The notes: generated by a model not told the origin, from the sequence alone. Positions 31,701 through 44,715 are shown, counted from the first letter of the stretch. The stretch is 64,000 bases of DNA from Microglena sp. YARC (GCA_022414725.1 CM039465.1:520106-584105), one strand, 5' to 3'. Translations and numbers: made by a program.

Positions 31701-34700
31701 TTTCAGGCTATTGTAGGCTATTTCAGGCTATTTCAGGCTATTTATTTAGGCTATTGTAGGCTATTCAGGCTATTTCATATTTAGGCTATTTCAGGCTTAT
31801 TCAGGCTATTTCAGGCTATTTCAGGCTATTTTCAGGCTATTTAGTTTTCAGGCTAGTAGGCTATTTCAGGCTATTTAGGTTATTTCAGCTTTTTAGGCTA
31901 TTCCAGGCTATTGTAGGCTATTTCAGGCTATTTCAGGTTGCTATTGTAGGCTATTTCAGGCTATTTCAGGTTATTCCAGGCTATTTCAGGCTATTGGCTA
32001 TTTAGGCTATTTCAGGCTTATTTCAGGCTATTTCAGGCTATTTCAGGCTATTTAGGCTATTTCAGGCTTATTTCAGGCTATTTCCAGGCTATTTGCTATT
32101 GTAGGCTATTTCAGGCTATTTCAGGCTATTTCAGGTTATTTCAGGCTATTGTAGGCTATTTCAGGCTATTTCAGGTTTCCAGGCTATTGTAGGCTATTTC
32201 AGGCTATTCAGGCTATAGGCTATTTCAGGCTATTTCAGGCTATTTCAGGCTATTTCAGGCTATTTCAGGCTATTTCAGGTTATTCCAGGCTATTGTAGGC
32301 TATTTCAGGCTATTTCAGGCTATTTCAGGCTATTTTCAGGCTATTGTAGGCTATTTCAGGCTATTTCAGGTTATTCCAGGCTATTGTAGGCTATTTCAGG
32401 CTATTTCAGGCTATTTCAGGCTATTGTAGGCTATTTCAGGCTATTTTTAGGCTATTGTAGGCTATTTCAGGCTATTTCAGGTTATTTCAGGCTATTTGTA
32501 TATTATTTAGGCTATTTCAGGTCTCCAGGCTATTGTAGGCTATTGTTATTTCAGGCTATTTCAGTTATTTCCAGGCTATTGTAGGCTATTTCAGGCTATT
32601 TCAGGTTATTCCGCTATTGTAGGCTATTTCAGGCTATTTCAGGCTATTCAGGCTATTAGTAGGCTATTTCAGGCTATTTCAGGCTATTCCAGGCTAGGCT
32701 ATTTCAGGTTATTCCATGCTATTGTAGGCTATTTCAGGCTATTTCAGGTTATTCCAGGCTATTAGGCTATTTCAGGCTATTTCAGGTTATTCCCTATGTA
32801 GGCTATTTCAGGCTATTCAGGCTATTGTAGGCTATTTCAGGCTATTTCAGGTTATTCCAGGCTATTGTCAGGCTATTTCAGGCTATTTCAGGTTATTCCA
32901 GGCTATTGTCAGGCTATTTCAGGCTATTTCAGGTTATTCCAGGCTATTTGTTTCAGGCTATTTCAGGTTTTTCCAGGCTATTGTAGGCTATTTCAGGCTA
33001 TTTCAGGTTATTCCCAGGCTATTCAGGAGGCTATTTCAGGCTATTTCAGGTTATTCCATGCTATTGTAGGCTATTTCAGGCTATTCATTTCCAGGCTATT
33101 GTAGGCTATTTCAGGCTATTTCAGGCTATTTAGGCTATTTCAGGCTATTTCCAGGCTATTGTAGGCTATTTCAGGCTATTTTAGGCAATTTTAGGCTATT
33201 GTAGGCTATTTCAGGCTATTGTAGGCTATTGTAGGCTATTTCAGGCTATTTCAGGTTATTCCAGGCTATTGTAGGCTATTTCAGGCTATTTCAGGTTATT
33301 CCAAGCTATTGTAGGCTATTTCAGGCTATTTCAGGCTATTGTAGGCTATAGTAGGCTATTTTCAGGCTATTAGGCTATTCATCAGGCTATTTCAGGTTAT
33401 TCCAGGCTATTGTAGGCTATTTCAGGCTATTTTCAGGTTATTCCAGCTATTTTAGGCTATTTCAGGCTATTTCAGTAGGCTATTTCAGGCTATTTCAGGC
33501 TATTGTAGGTCTATTGTAGGCTATTTCAGGCTATTTCAGGTTATTCCAGGCTATTGTAGGCTATTTCAGGCTATTTCAGGTTATTTCCAGGCTATTGTAG
33601 GCTATTTCAGGCTATTTAGGTTTTCCAGGTTATTCCAGGGCTATTGTAGGCTATTTCAGGCTATTTCAGGTTATTTCAGGCTATTGTAGGCTATTTCAGG
33701 CTATTTCAGGCTATTTCAGGTTATTCCAGGCTATTTCAGGCTATTTCAGGCTATTTCAGGCAATTTCAGGTTATTCCAGGCTATGGTAGGCTATATCAGG
33801 CTATTTCAGGTTATTCCAGGCTATTGCAGGCTATTTCAGGCTATTTCAGGTTATTCCAAGCTATTGTAGGCCATTTCTGGCTATTGTAGGCTATAGTAGG
33901 CTATTTCAGGCTATTCTTGGCTATATCAGTCTATTTCAGGTTATTCCAGGCTATTTCAGGCTATTTCAGGCTATTTCAGGTTATTCCAGGCTATTGTAGG
34001 CTATTTCAGGCTATTTCAGGTTATTCCAGACTATTGTAGGCTATTTCAGGTTATTCCAGGCTATTGTAGGCTATATCAGGCTATTTCAGGTTATTCCAGG
34101 CTATTGTAGGCTATTTCAGGCTATTTCAGGTTATTCCAGGCTATTGTAGGCTATTTCAGGCTATTTCAGGTTATTCCAGGCTATTGTAGGCTATTGTAGG
34201 CTATTTCAGGCTATTTCAAGTTATTCCAGGCTATTGTAGGCTATTGTAGGCTATTTCAGGCTATATCAGGCAATTTCAGGTTATTCCAGGCTATGGTAGG
34301 CTATATCAGGCTATTTCAGGTTATTCCAGGCTATTGTAGGCTATTTCAGGCTATTTCAGGTTATTCCAGGCTATTGTAGGCTATTTCAGGCTATTTCAGG
34401 TTATTCCAGGCTATTGTAGGCTATTTCAGGCTATTTCAGGTTATTGCAGGCTATTTCAGGCTATTTCAGGTTATTGTAGGCTATTTCAGGTTATTCCAGG
34501 CTATTGTAGGCTATTTTGGGCTATTTCAGGTTATTCCAGGCTATTGTAGGCTATTTCAGGCTATTTCAGGCTATTGTAGGCTAGTGTAGGCTATTTTAGG
34601 CTATTTCAGGCTATTTCAGGCTATTTTAGGCAATTTCAGGTTATTCCAGGCTATGGTAGGCTATATCAGGCTATTTCAGGTTATTCCAGGCTATTGTAGG

Positions 34701-37700
34701 CTATTTCAGGCTATTTCAGGTTATTCCAGGCTATGGTAGGCTATTTCAGGTTATTCCAGGTTATTCCAGGCTATTGTAGGCTATTTCAGGCTATTTCAGG
34801 TTATTCCAGGCTATTGTAGACTATTTCAGGCTATTTCAGGTTATTCCAGGCTATTGCAGGCTATTTCAGGCTATTTCAGGCTACTTTAAGTTATTCCAGG
34901 CTATTTCAGGCTATTTCAGGCTATTTCAGGCTATTTCAGGCAATTTCAGGTTATTCCAGGCTATGGTAGGCTATATCAGGCTATTTCAGGTTATTCCAGG
35001 CTATTGCAGGCTATTTCAGGCTATTTCAGGTTATTCCAAGCTATTGTAGGCTATTTCAGGCTATTGTAGGCTATAGTAGGCTATTTCAGGCTATTCCAGG
35101 CTATATCAGTCTATTTCAGGTTATTCCAGGCTATTGTAGGCTATTTCAGGCTATTTCAGGTTATTCCAGGCTATTGTAGGCTATTTCAGGCTATTTCAGG
35201 TTATTCCAGGCTATTGTAGGCTATTTCAGGTTATTCCAGGCTATTGTAGGCTATATCAGGCTATTTCAGGTTATTCCAGGCTATTGTAGGCTATTTCAGG
35301 CTATTTCAGGTTATTCCAGGCTATTGTAGGCTATTGTAGGCTATTTCAGGCTATTTCAAGTTATTCCAGGCTATTGTAGGCTATTGTAGGCTATTTCAGG
35401 CTATTTCAGGCTATTTTAGGCAATTTCAGGTTTTTCCAGGCTATGGTAGGCTATATCAGGCTATTTCAGGTTATTCCAGGCTATTGTAGGCTATTTCAGG
35501 CTATTTCAGGTTATTCCAGGCTATTGTAGGTTATTTCAGGCTATTTCAGGTTATTAGGCCAGGCTATTTCAGGTTATTCAGGCTATTTCAGGCTATTTCA
35601 GTTAGGCTATTTCAGGTTATTCCAGGCTATTGTAGGTTATTCCAGGCTATTTCAGGTTATTCCAGGCTATTGTAGGCTATTTCAGGCTATTTCATGTTAT
35701 TCCAGGCTATTGTAGGCTATTGTAAGCTATTTCAGGCTATTTCAGGCTATTTTAGGCTATTTCAGGTTATTCCAGGCTATGGTAGGCTATATCAGGCTAT
35801 TTCAGGTTATTCCAAGCTATTGTAGGCTATTTCAGGCTATTGCAGGTTATTCCAGGCTATTGTAGGCTATTTCAGGCTTTTTCAGGTTATTCCAGGCTAT
35901 TGTAGGGCTATTTCAGGCTATTGCAGGTTATTTCAGGCTATTGTAAGCTATTTCTGGTTATTTCAGGTTATTCCAGGCTATTGTAGGCTATTTCAGGGTA
36001 TTTCAGGCTATTTCAGGTTATTCCAGGCTATTGTAGGCTATTTCAGGCTATTTCAGGCTATTGTAGGCTATTTCAGGCTATTTCAAGTTATTCCAGGCTA
36101 TTGTAGACTATTGTAGGCTATTTCAGGCTATTGTAGGCTATTTCAGGCTATTTCAGGCTATTTCAGGTTATTCCAGGCTATTGTAGGCTATTTCAGGCTA
36201 TTTCAGGTTATTCCAAGCTATTGTAGGCTATTTCAGGCTATTCCAGGCTATTGTAGGCTATTTCAGGTTATTCCAGGTTATTCCATGCTATTGTAGGCTA
36301 TTTCAGGCTATTTCAGGTTATTCCAGGCTATTGTAGGCTATTTCAGGCTATTTCAGGTTATTCCAGGCTATTGTAGGCTATTTCAGGCTATTTCAGGCTA
36401 TTCTAGGCTATTGTAGGCTATTTCAGGCTATTTCAGGTTATTCCAGGCTATTGTAGGCTATTTCAGGCTATTTCAGGTTATTTCAGGCTATTGTAGGCTA
36501 TTTTAGGCTATTTCAGGTTATTCCAGGTTATTCCAGGCTATTTCAGGTTATTCCAGGCTATTGTAGACTATTTCAGGCTATTTCATGTTATTCCAGGCTA
36601 TTTCAGGCTATTTCAGGCTATTTCAAGTTATTCCAGGCTATTTCAGGCTATTTCAGGCTATTTCAGGCTATTTCAGGTTATTCCAGGCTATGTAGGCTAT
36701 TCAGGCTCAGGTTATTTCCAGGCTATTGTAGGCTATTTCAGGCTATTTCAGGTTATTCCAGGCTATTGTAGGCTATTTCAGGTTATTCCGGGTTATTCCA
36801 GACTATTGTAGGCTATATCAGGCTATTTCAGGTTATTGTAGGCTATTGTAGGCTATTTCAGGCTTTTTTAGATTATTCCAGGCTATTGTAGGCTATTTCA
36901 GGCTATTTCAGGTTATTGTAGGCTATTTCAGGCTATTTCAGGTTATTCCAGGCTATTGTAGGCTATTGTAGGCTATTTCAGGCTATTCCAGGCTATTGTA
37001 GGCTATTTCAGGTTATTCCAGGCTATTGTAGGCTATTGTAGGCTATTTCAGGCTACTTCAGGCTATTTCAGGTTATTCCAGGCTATTGTAGGCTATTTCA
37101 GGCTATTTCAGGTTATTCCAGGCTATTGTAGGCTATTTCAGGCTATTTCAGGCTATATTCCAGGCTATTTCAGGCTATTTCAGGCTATTTCAGGCTATTG
37201 TAGGCTATTTCAGGTTATTCCAGGCTATTGTAGGCTATTTCAGGCTATTTCAGGTTATTTCAGGTTATTCTATTGTAGGCTATTTCAGGCTATGTAGGCT
37301 ATTTCAGGCTATTTCAGGTTATTCCAGGCTATTGTAGGCTATTTCAGGCTATTTCAGGTTATTCCAGGCTATTGTAGGCTATTTCAGGCTATTTCAGGTT
37401 ATTCCAGGCTATTGCAGGCTATTGTAGGCTATTTCAGGTTATTCCAGGCTATTGTAGGCTATTTCAGGCTATTTCAGGTTATTCCAGGCTATTGTAGGCT
37501 ATTTCAGGCTATTTCAGGCTATTTAGGCTATTTCAGGTTATTCCAGGCTATTGTAGGCTATTTCAGGCTATTTCAGGTTATTCAAGCTATTGTAGGCTAT
37601 TTCAGGCTATTTCAGGTTATTCCAGGCTATTGTAAGGCTATTTCAGGCTATTTCAGGTTATTCCAGGCTATTGTAGGCTATTTCAGGCTATTTCAGGCTA

Positions 37701-40700
37701 TTGTAGGCTATTTCAGGTTATTTCAGGTTATTCCAGGCTATTGTAGGTATTTCAGGCTATTTCAGGTTATTCCAGGCTATTGTAGGCTATTTCAGGCTAT
37801 TTCAGGCTATTGTAGGCTATTTCAGGCTATTTCAGTTATTCCAGGCTATTTGTAGACTATTGTAGGCTATTTCAGGCTATTGTCAGGCTATTTCAGGCTA
37901 TTTCAGGCTCATTTCAGGTTATTCCAGGCTATTGTAGGCTATTTCAGGCTATTTCATTTATTCCAGGCTATTGTAGGCTATTTCAGGCTATTCCAGGCTA
38001 TTGTAGGCTATTTTCAGGTTATTCCAGCATTTCAGGCTATTGTAGGCTATTTCAGGCTATATTCAGGTTATTTCCAGGCTATTGTAGGCTATTTCAGGCT
38101 ATTTCAGGTTATTCCAGGCTATTGTAGGCTATTTCAGGCTATTTCAGGCTATTCTAGGCTATTGTAGGTTATTTCAGGCTATTTCAGGTTATTCCAGGCT
38201 ATTGTAGGCTATTTCAGGCTATTTCAGGTTATTTCAGGCTATTGTAGGCTATTTTAGGCTATTTCAGGTTATTCCAGGCTATTGTAGGCTATTTCAGGTT
38301 ATTCCAGGTTATTCCAGGCTATTTCATGTTATTCCAGGCTATTTCAGGCTATTTCAGGCTACTTCAAGTTATTCCAGGCTATTTCAGGCTATTTCAGGCT
38401 ATATCAGGCAATTTCAGGTTATTCAAGGCTATTGTAGGCTATTTCAGGCTATTTCAGGGTATTCCAGGCTATTGTAGGCTATTTCAAGTTATTCCAGGTT
38501 ATTGTAGGCTATTGTAGGCTATTTCAGGCTTTTATAGATTATTCCAGGCTATTGTAGGCTATTTCAGGCTATTTCAGGTTATTGTAGGCTATTTCAGGCT
38601 ATTTCAGGTTATTCCAGGCTATTGTAGGCTATTGTAGGCTATTTCAGGCTATTCCAGGCTATTGTAGGCTATTTCAGGTTATTCCAGGCTATTGTAGGCT
38701 ATTGTAGGCTATTTCAGGCTATTTCAGGCTATTTCCAGGCTTTTGTAGGCATTGTAGGCTATTTCAGGCTATTTCAGGTTATTCCAGGCTATTGTAGGCT
38801 ATTTCAGGCTATTTCAGGTTATTTCAGGCTATTGTAGGCTATTTTAGGCTATTTCAGGTTATTCCAGGCTATTGTAGGCTATTTCAGGTTATTCCAGGTT
38901 ATTCCAGGCTATTTCAGGTTATTCCAGGCTATTGTAGACTATTTCAGGCTATTTCATGTTATTCCAGGCTATTTCAGGCTATTTCAGCTACTTCAAGTTA
39001 TTCAGGCTATTCAGGCTATTTCAGGCTATTTCAGGCAATTTCAGGTTATTCCAGGCTAGGGTAGGCTATATCAGGCAATTTCAGGTTATTCAAGGCTATT
39101 GTAGGCTATTTCAGGCTATTTCAGGTTATTCCAGGCTATTGTAGGCTATTTCAAGTTATTCCAGGTTATTGTAGGCTATTGTAGGCTATTTCAGGCTTTT
39201 ATAGATTATTCCAGGCTATTGTAGGCTATTTCAGGCTATTTCTATTGTAGGCTATTTCAGGCTATTTCAGGTTATTCCAGGCTATTGTAGGCTATTGTAG
39301 GCTATTTCAGGCTATTCCAGGCTATTGTAGGCTATTTCAGGTTATTCCAGGCTATTGTAGGCTATTGTAGGCTATTTCAGGCTATTTCAGGCTATTTCAG
39401 GCTATTCCAGGCTATTCTGGGCTATTTCAGGCTATTTCAGGCTAATCCAGGCTGTTTTAGGCTATGACAGGCTAGTTCAGGCTACTTCAAGTTATTCCAG
39501 GCTATTTCAGGCTATTTCAGGCTATTCTAGGCTATTGTAGGCTATTTCAGGCTATTTCAGGTTATTCCAGGCTATTGTAGGCTATTTCAGACTATTTCAG
39601 GTTATTTCAGGTTATTCCAGGCTATTGTAGGCTATTTCAGGCTATTGTAGGCTATTTCTGGTTATTTCAGGTTATTCCAGGCTATTGTAGGCTATTTCAG
39701 GCTATTTCAGGTTATTCCAGGCTATTGTAGGCTATTTCAGGCTATTTCAGGTTATTCCAGGCTATTGCAGGCTATTGTAGGCTATTTCAGGTTATTCCAA
39801 GCTATTGTAGGCTACTTCAGGCTATTTCAGGTTATTCCAGGCTATTGTAGGCTATTTCAGGTTATTTCAGGCTATTGTAGGCTATTTCAGGCTATTTCAG
39901 GTTATTCCAGGCTATTGTAGGCTATTTCAGGCTATTTCAGGTTATTCCAAGCTATTGTAGGCTATTTCAGGTTATTCCAGGCTATTGCAGGCTATTGTAG
40001 TCTATTTCAGGTTATTCCAGGTTATTCCAGGCTATTGTAGGCTATTTCAGGCTATTGTAGGCTATTTCAGGCTATTTCAGGTTATTCCAGGTTATTCCAG
40101 GCTATTTCAGGCTATTTCAGGTTATTTCAGGATATTGTAGGCTATTTCAGATTATTTCAGGTTATTCCAGGCTATTGTAGGTTATTGTAGGCTATTTCAG
40201 GCTATTTCAGGTTATTCCAGGCTATTGTAGGCTATTTCAGGTTATTTCAGTTTATTCCAGGCTATTCTAGGCTATTCTAGGCTATTTCAGGCTATTTCAA
40301 GTTATTCCAGGCTATTGTAGACTATTGTAGGCTATTTCAGGCTATTTCAGGTTATTCCAGGCTATTGTAGGCTATTTCAGGCTATTTCAGGTTATTCCAG
40401 GCTATGGTAGTCTATTTCAGGCTATTTCAGGCTATTTCAGGCTATTGTAGGCTATAGTAGGCTATTTCAGGCTATTCCAGGCTATTGTAGGCTATTTCAG
40501 GTTATTCCAGGTTATTCCATGCTATTGTAGGCTATTTCAGGCTATTTCAGGTTATTCCAGGCTATTGTAGGCTATTTCAGGCTATTTCAGGTTATTCCAG
40601 GCTATTGTAGGCTATTTCAGGCTATTTCAGGCTATTCTAGGCTATTGTAGGCTATTTCAGGCTATTTCAGGTTATTCCAGGCTATTGTAGGCTATTTCAG

Positions 40701-41264
40701 GCTATTTCAGGTTATTTCAGGCTATTGTAGGCTATTTCAGGCTATTTCAGGTTATTCCAGGCTATTGTAGGCTATTTCAGGTTATTCCAGGTTATTCCAG
40801 GCTATTGTAGGCTATTTCAGGCTATTTTAGGTTATTCCAGGCTATTGTAGGCTATTTCAGGCTATTTCAGGTTATTTCAGGCTATTTCAGGCTATTTCAG
40901 GTTATTCCAGGCTATTGTAGGCTATTTCAGGCTATTTCAGGTTATTCCAGGCTATTGGAAGATATTTCAGGATATTTCAGGCTATTGTAGGCTATTTCAG
41001 GCTATTTCAGGTTATTCCAGGCTATTGTAGGCTATTTCAGGTTATTCCAGGTTATTCCAGGCTATTGTAGGCTATTTCAGGTTATTTCAGGTTATTCCAG
41101 GCTATTGTAGGCTATTTCAGGCTATTTCATGTTATTTCAGGCTATTGTAGGCTATTTCAGGCTATTTCAGGTTATTCCAGGCTATTGTAGGCTATTTCAG
41201 GCTATTTCAGGTTATTTCAGGCTATTGTAGGCTATTTCAGGCTAATTCAGGTTACTTAGTTTAC
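28780..41264 (-). repeat. Intron 6: 12.4 kb of decamer repeat
   Basis: Between donor GTAAACTAAGTAACC (next to exon 6) and acceptor CTGTCTACTCTCAG (exon 7), about 28838-41252 is an unbroken array of roughly 1,240 decamers: TGAAATAGCC, TGGAATAACC and TACAATAGCC on the minus strand, often in 40-50-bp higher-order blocks. No other sequence is inserted. Frames such as GYFRLFQAI are shadows. Noisy stretches with indels lie at about 28940-29520, 31220-33500 and short patches near 35560 and 36700. The rest is regular. Confidence 0.93.
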
Positions 41265-41437
41265 CTCTACTTCATCCTCATCATCATCCATCAGGGCAGC
41301 CTCCTCCTCGTCCTCCTCTTCCAACTCCTCCTCATCGAACATTTCACTCTCCTCCTCACTTTCCTCCACATCCATGAAGTCGTCCTCGTCATCGTCATCA
41401 GTCCTGCTGCGCCGCTTCTTGTTCGCCTTTTGGGCGC
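41265..41437 (-). CDS. BET-like gene exon 6: NLS and acidic region
   Basis: It lies between CACCACAG and donor GTAAAC, entered in phase 1 and left in phase 0. It encodes AQKANKKRRSRTDDDDEDDF, then MDVEESEEESEMFDEEELEE and a run of Glu/Asp to DEVE. KKRRSR is a probable nuclear localisation signal. The long acidic tract recalls acidic segments after the NET domain in BET proteins. The acceptor and first 20-30 nt are copied at 41727-41755 and, more decayed, at about 41820-41840. The next intron is 12.5 kb, nearly all decamer repeat. Confidence 0.87.
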
Positions 41438-42410
41438 CTGTGGTGGGTAGGTGGTGGTGGTGGTGGTTGTGGTGGTGGTGGGTGGTGGGATGTGGTGGGG
41501 GGTATGTGGGTGGTGGGTGGTGGGTAGGTGGTGGTGGTGGTGGGGTGGTGGTGAGTGGTGGGTGGTGAGTGGTGGGTGGTGAGTGGTGGGTGGTGGGTGG
41601 TGGTGGGTGGAGGGTGGTGGTGGGTGATATGTGGTGGGTGGTGGGTGGTGGTGGGGGGGGGTGAGTTGGGGGGTGTGGGGGTGTGGGGGCATGTATGTGT
41701 GTATGTGTATGTGTGTGAGGGTGATTGTTTGCATTTTGGGTGCCTGCGTAGAGGAGAAGGTGGGGTGATGTGGTGGGTGGTGGTGGGTGGAGCATGTATG
41801 TGTATGTGTGTGTGTGGGGGGGGTTGTTCGCTGCTGCTGCTGATGGTGGTGATGATGATGGTGGAGCTGATGATGGTGGTGGTGGTGCTGATGATGGTGG
41901 TGGTGCTGATGCTGATGCTGGTGCTGATGATGCTGGGGTGCTGGTGGTTGTGCTGATGCTGATACTGGTGATAATGATGCTGGTGGTGTTGGTGTTGGTG
42001 CTGGTGATGATGATGATGCTGGTGCTGGTGGTGATGCTGGTGATGATGCTGGTGCTGGTGGTGATGCTGATGGTGGTGATGCTGGTGATGGTGGTGATGA
42101 TGCTGGTGGTGATGATGCTGATGGTGATGATGGTGGTGATGATGGTGAAGTTGGTGATGCTGGTGGTGATGATGATGATGGTGGTGATTATGGTGATGAT
42201 TATGGTGGTGAAAATGGTGAAGTTGGTGATGATGATAAAGATGATGACGGTGGCGGTGGTGGTGGTGGTGGTGATGGTGGTGTTGACAATAGTAATGTTG
42301 GTGATGATGGTGAAGATGAGGGCAATGATGGTGATAGTGACAGTGGTGGTGGCGGTGCTGATGCTGATGGTGGAGATTATGGTGACTCTAACCTTGTGCC
42401 CTCCTTTTTT
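41438..42410 (-). repeat. GGT/GAT/GCT triplet repeats at 3' end of intron 5
   Basis: GGTGGT (41441-41690) and GATGGT/GATGCT (41830-42390) low-complexity repeats. They enclose two decayed copies of the exon-6 acceptor edge at 41727-41755 and about 41820-41840. Confidence 0.8.
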
Positions 42411-42412
42411 TT

Positions 42413-42593
42413 ACCGTAGTGGTAGAGCGGTCGTTAAATATGGTCACCACAGCCGGAGTTCTCCGGTTCGAATCTGCACTGACATCTGCTCTAGAAATCC
42501 CTGGTTTCCGTGGTTATCGCACGGGGGGTATTGTTAACTGTAATGTGCAGACAGTAAGACGCCATACCTGGCGTATAGAACCTTGTAACAATT
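42413..42593 (+). mobile_element. tRNA-derived SINE, family 1, copy 2
   Basis: The A-box-like TAGTGGTAGAGCGG and the B-box GGTTCGAATC are spaced as in a tRNA. They are followed by CCCTGGTTTCCGTGG, TATCGCACGGGGG and GAACCTTGTAACAATT, shared with 11855-12004. The acceptor stem does not pair, so it is not a tRNA gene. Confidence 0.8.
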
Positions 42594-42784
42594 AGTGTGC
42601 CCTACTTGACACTAAGGCACTTTTTGTTTCTACAAATTTTGCCTCAAAGGGTGGGTCTCCATGCACTAGCCCTAGACTCAAGGATTTTGTCGATGTTGTC
42701 AGCGTTATTTTGTCGATGTTATCAATGTTATTTTGTCGATGTTATCAGTGTTATTTTTTCGATGTTAAGTCACTCGCACATAAG

Positions 42785-42939
42785 TAGGGATCGGCAATAT
42801 GATATCATATGATATCATATGATGCCAGCGGTCTGACTTTGTAACTTTGGCCTGGGGCACCACATCATGTGATTTTTGTATGATATCATATGATATCATA
42901 ATCGTCTTTGGCCAACATCATATGATTTGCCTTTCCCTA
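42785..42939. mobile_element. hAT-like MITE, TAGGGA family, copy 2
   Basis: The 155-bp element has ends TAGGGATCGGCAA and TTGCCTTTCCCTA and is flanked by a perfect 8-bp target duplication, CACATAAG (42777-42784 and 42940-42947). The interior matches copy 1, including CGGTCTGAC and the ATATGATATCAT palindromes. The segment just upstream (42685-42760) is a short tandem repeat of a TTTTGTCGATGTTATCA unit. Confidence 0.92.
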
Positions 42940-42954
42940 CACATAAGTGATTTT

Positions 42955-43330
42955 TGAGCCCCTCTGCGCGTTTTGCACAGTTTTTTCAACCCCCTGTGAA
43001 CGCAGCACGCAGTTTTTGCGCTGTTTGCACTAAAAAGCGCTGGCCAATGTGACGTTTGTGCGCTTTAAGCGCTGACCAATTTGGCAAGAAGTGGTACCCT
43101 GGGCCCTACATTGTCCTGGACAAGTTTTTGAACTGTCTGATCTGCTTAGTGTGCTCCCTGGTTTCTGTGGGGACACACAGGGACTGGAATTGGAAGACGG
43201 TGAGCAGCAGGGTACTACATGACGCGCGCTACTGCGTGGTAGCGCGCACCGTTTTGGAGCCCGACTGCGCGATTTGCGCAATTTTTTAACCCCCCTCTGG
43301 GCGCAGGGCGCAGATTAACGTTTTTCGTCA
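42955..43330. mobile_element. GCGC-rich MITE-like sequences (two partial copies)
   Basis: Motifs such as CCCCTCTGCGC, CCCCCTGTG, CGCAGTTTTTGCGC and GCGCTTTAAGCGC of the element at 10289-10482 recur at about 42957-43085 and 43225-43330. About 140 bp of unrelated sequence separates them. Boundaries and target duplications were not resolved. Confidence 0.6.
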
Positions 43331-44654
43331 AGAGTCAAAAGCGCAACCCAATAGGAGGCCACTGCATCAAAAGCGCAACCCAGAATGACAAAATGTAGTA
43401 CCCTGCCCTGGTGGTTGAAATCATTGAATCGACAGTGCCTGAAATTCCAGACATGGTATACCAACTTAATAAGTGTCGCCCCTGAGCAAGTCCTTGAAAG
43501 GATGTTAGCAGTCCTTGAAAGGTGTCGCCCCTGAGCAAATCCTTGAAAGGATGTTAGCAGCCATATAATCTTGGTGGATGGTGTGAACAAGTAGGATATA
43601 TTTTGGCAGGATATATTCTACGTTTGGAACGAGCCATGCTTTACAATCTGATGAACAAGTTTTTAATTTTTGCGTTTTATTTTGTATTAAAATGAAAAGC
43701 CAAAAAAATGGAAAATCTCCCCAAACTTTCAAAAAAATAAATATATTTCAAAAAAAAGCAAACTCTATTAACCCGGCAGCCCAGAGTTGCAACAATTCAA
43801 ATTTAAATTATATAGACCAGTGCATGCAACAATTCAAATTTAAATTCTATAGACCAGTGCATGCACCTTGAAAAAGTCAAGATGAACTGTGCACAACTAG
43901 GGTTTTTCTTTTCATATGTTCTGAGCAGCTTCTTGGCAGATCCCTGAGCCAGCGCCTGACCACAACCATGGCTTGTATTTTTCATATTTGCTGAGCAGCT
44001 TCTAGGCAGATACCTGAGCCAGCACCTGAACACAACTAGGGCTGTTCCTTCCATATTTATGAGCAGCTTCTATGTAGATCCCTGAGCTAACACCTGACCA
44101 CAACTAGGGCTTTTCCTTTCATATTTATGAACAGCTTCTAAGCAGATCCCTGACCCAGCTACACCCAAATAGTGCAACAGTTCTGGACAGCTGATTGTGT
44201 TCGCTTCAAGGTGCCAGGGGGTTTAGGGTTACACGCACTAAGCCTGGAGACTCAAAGGTACGAGCCAGGCACTGCCAGCAAGAACCCATAGGACCCCCAT
44301 CTTCGTTTCTCAAGTAACCCAAATGGCCATATCCGCGGACTGCAAAGCGTGGAGCCTGGGGGGGGTGGGGGGACATTTCTGACTTGTTTAGCCAGAACCA
44401 TGCGTCGCCATACCCATATAGTACGTAGTACATAGTACACAGTACGAGTGCGTAACCCAAAATGGCAAGATGTAGTACCCCTGTATCCTGCTTTTTACCC
44501 CAATCCCCCCCCCCCCCCCCCTGCACCTCCCACGCCATATCAGGCCGTCCCAAACAGCCCCCCCCCACCCCCCCCCACCCCCTTACCCTATAGCACCCAC
44601 TCTATATCACCCCCCACCCCACCTATACCCCCTCACCCCCCCACTCTGTAGTGC
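43331..44654. other. Intron 5 middle: small tandem repeats, no gene
   Basis: A 38-bp duplication (about 43788-43864) is followed by four copies of a 66-bp unit (43900-44170) sharing GCAGCTTCTAGGCAG with the 12.3-kb minisatellite. A segment ending ATGTAGTACCC occurs at about 43375-43404 and again at 44455-44480. C-runs occur at 44500-44580. No coding evidence. Confidence 0.6.
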
Positions 44655-44715
44655 CTTGCAACTTACCTTCCCCACTCACATAGCTCCTGTGTAGCTGCAT
44701 GCTCCCTACAGGTGG
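44655..44715 (-). repeat. Copy of exon 5 3' edge with donor
   Basis: The minus strand reads GCATGCAGC, AGGAGCTATG, GAGTGGGGAAG|GTAAGTTGCA, matching exon 5 (GCATGCAGC, AGGAGCTATGGGAGTGGGAAAG|GTGACTTGCA). The copy has a stronger donor than the exon itself. Confidence 0.85.

Noticed and set aside
28838..41252. CRISPR-like regular repeat
   Set aside because: Units are contiguous decamers with no unique spacers, inside a eukaryotic intron.
43140..43185. Third copy of SINE family 1 (CTCCCTGGTTTCTGTGG)
   Set aside because: Only about 17 bases resemble the family; the following blocks are absent.
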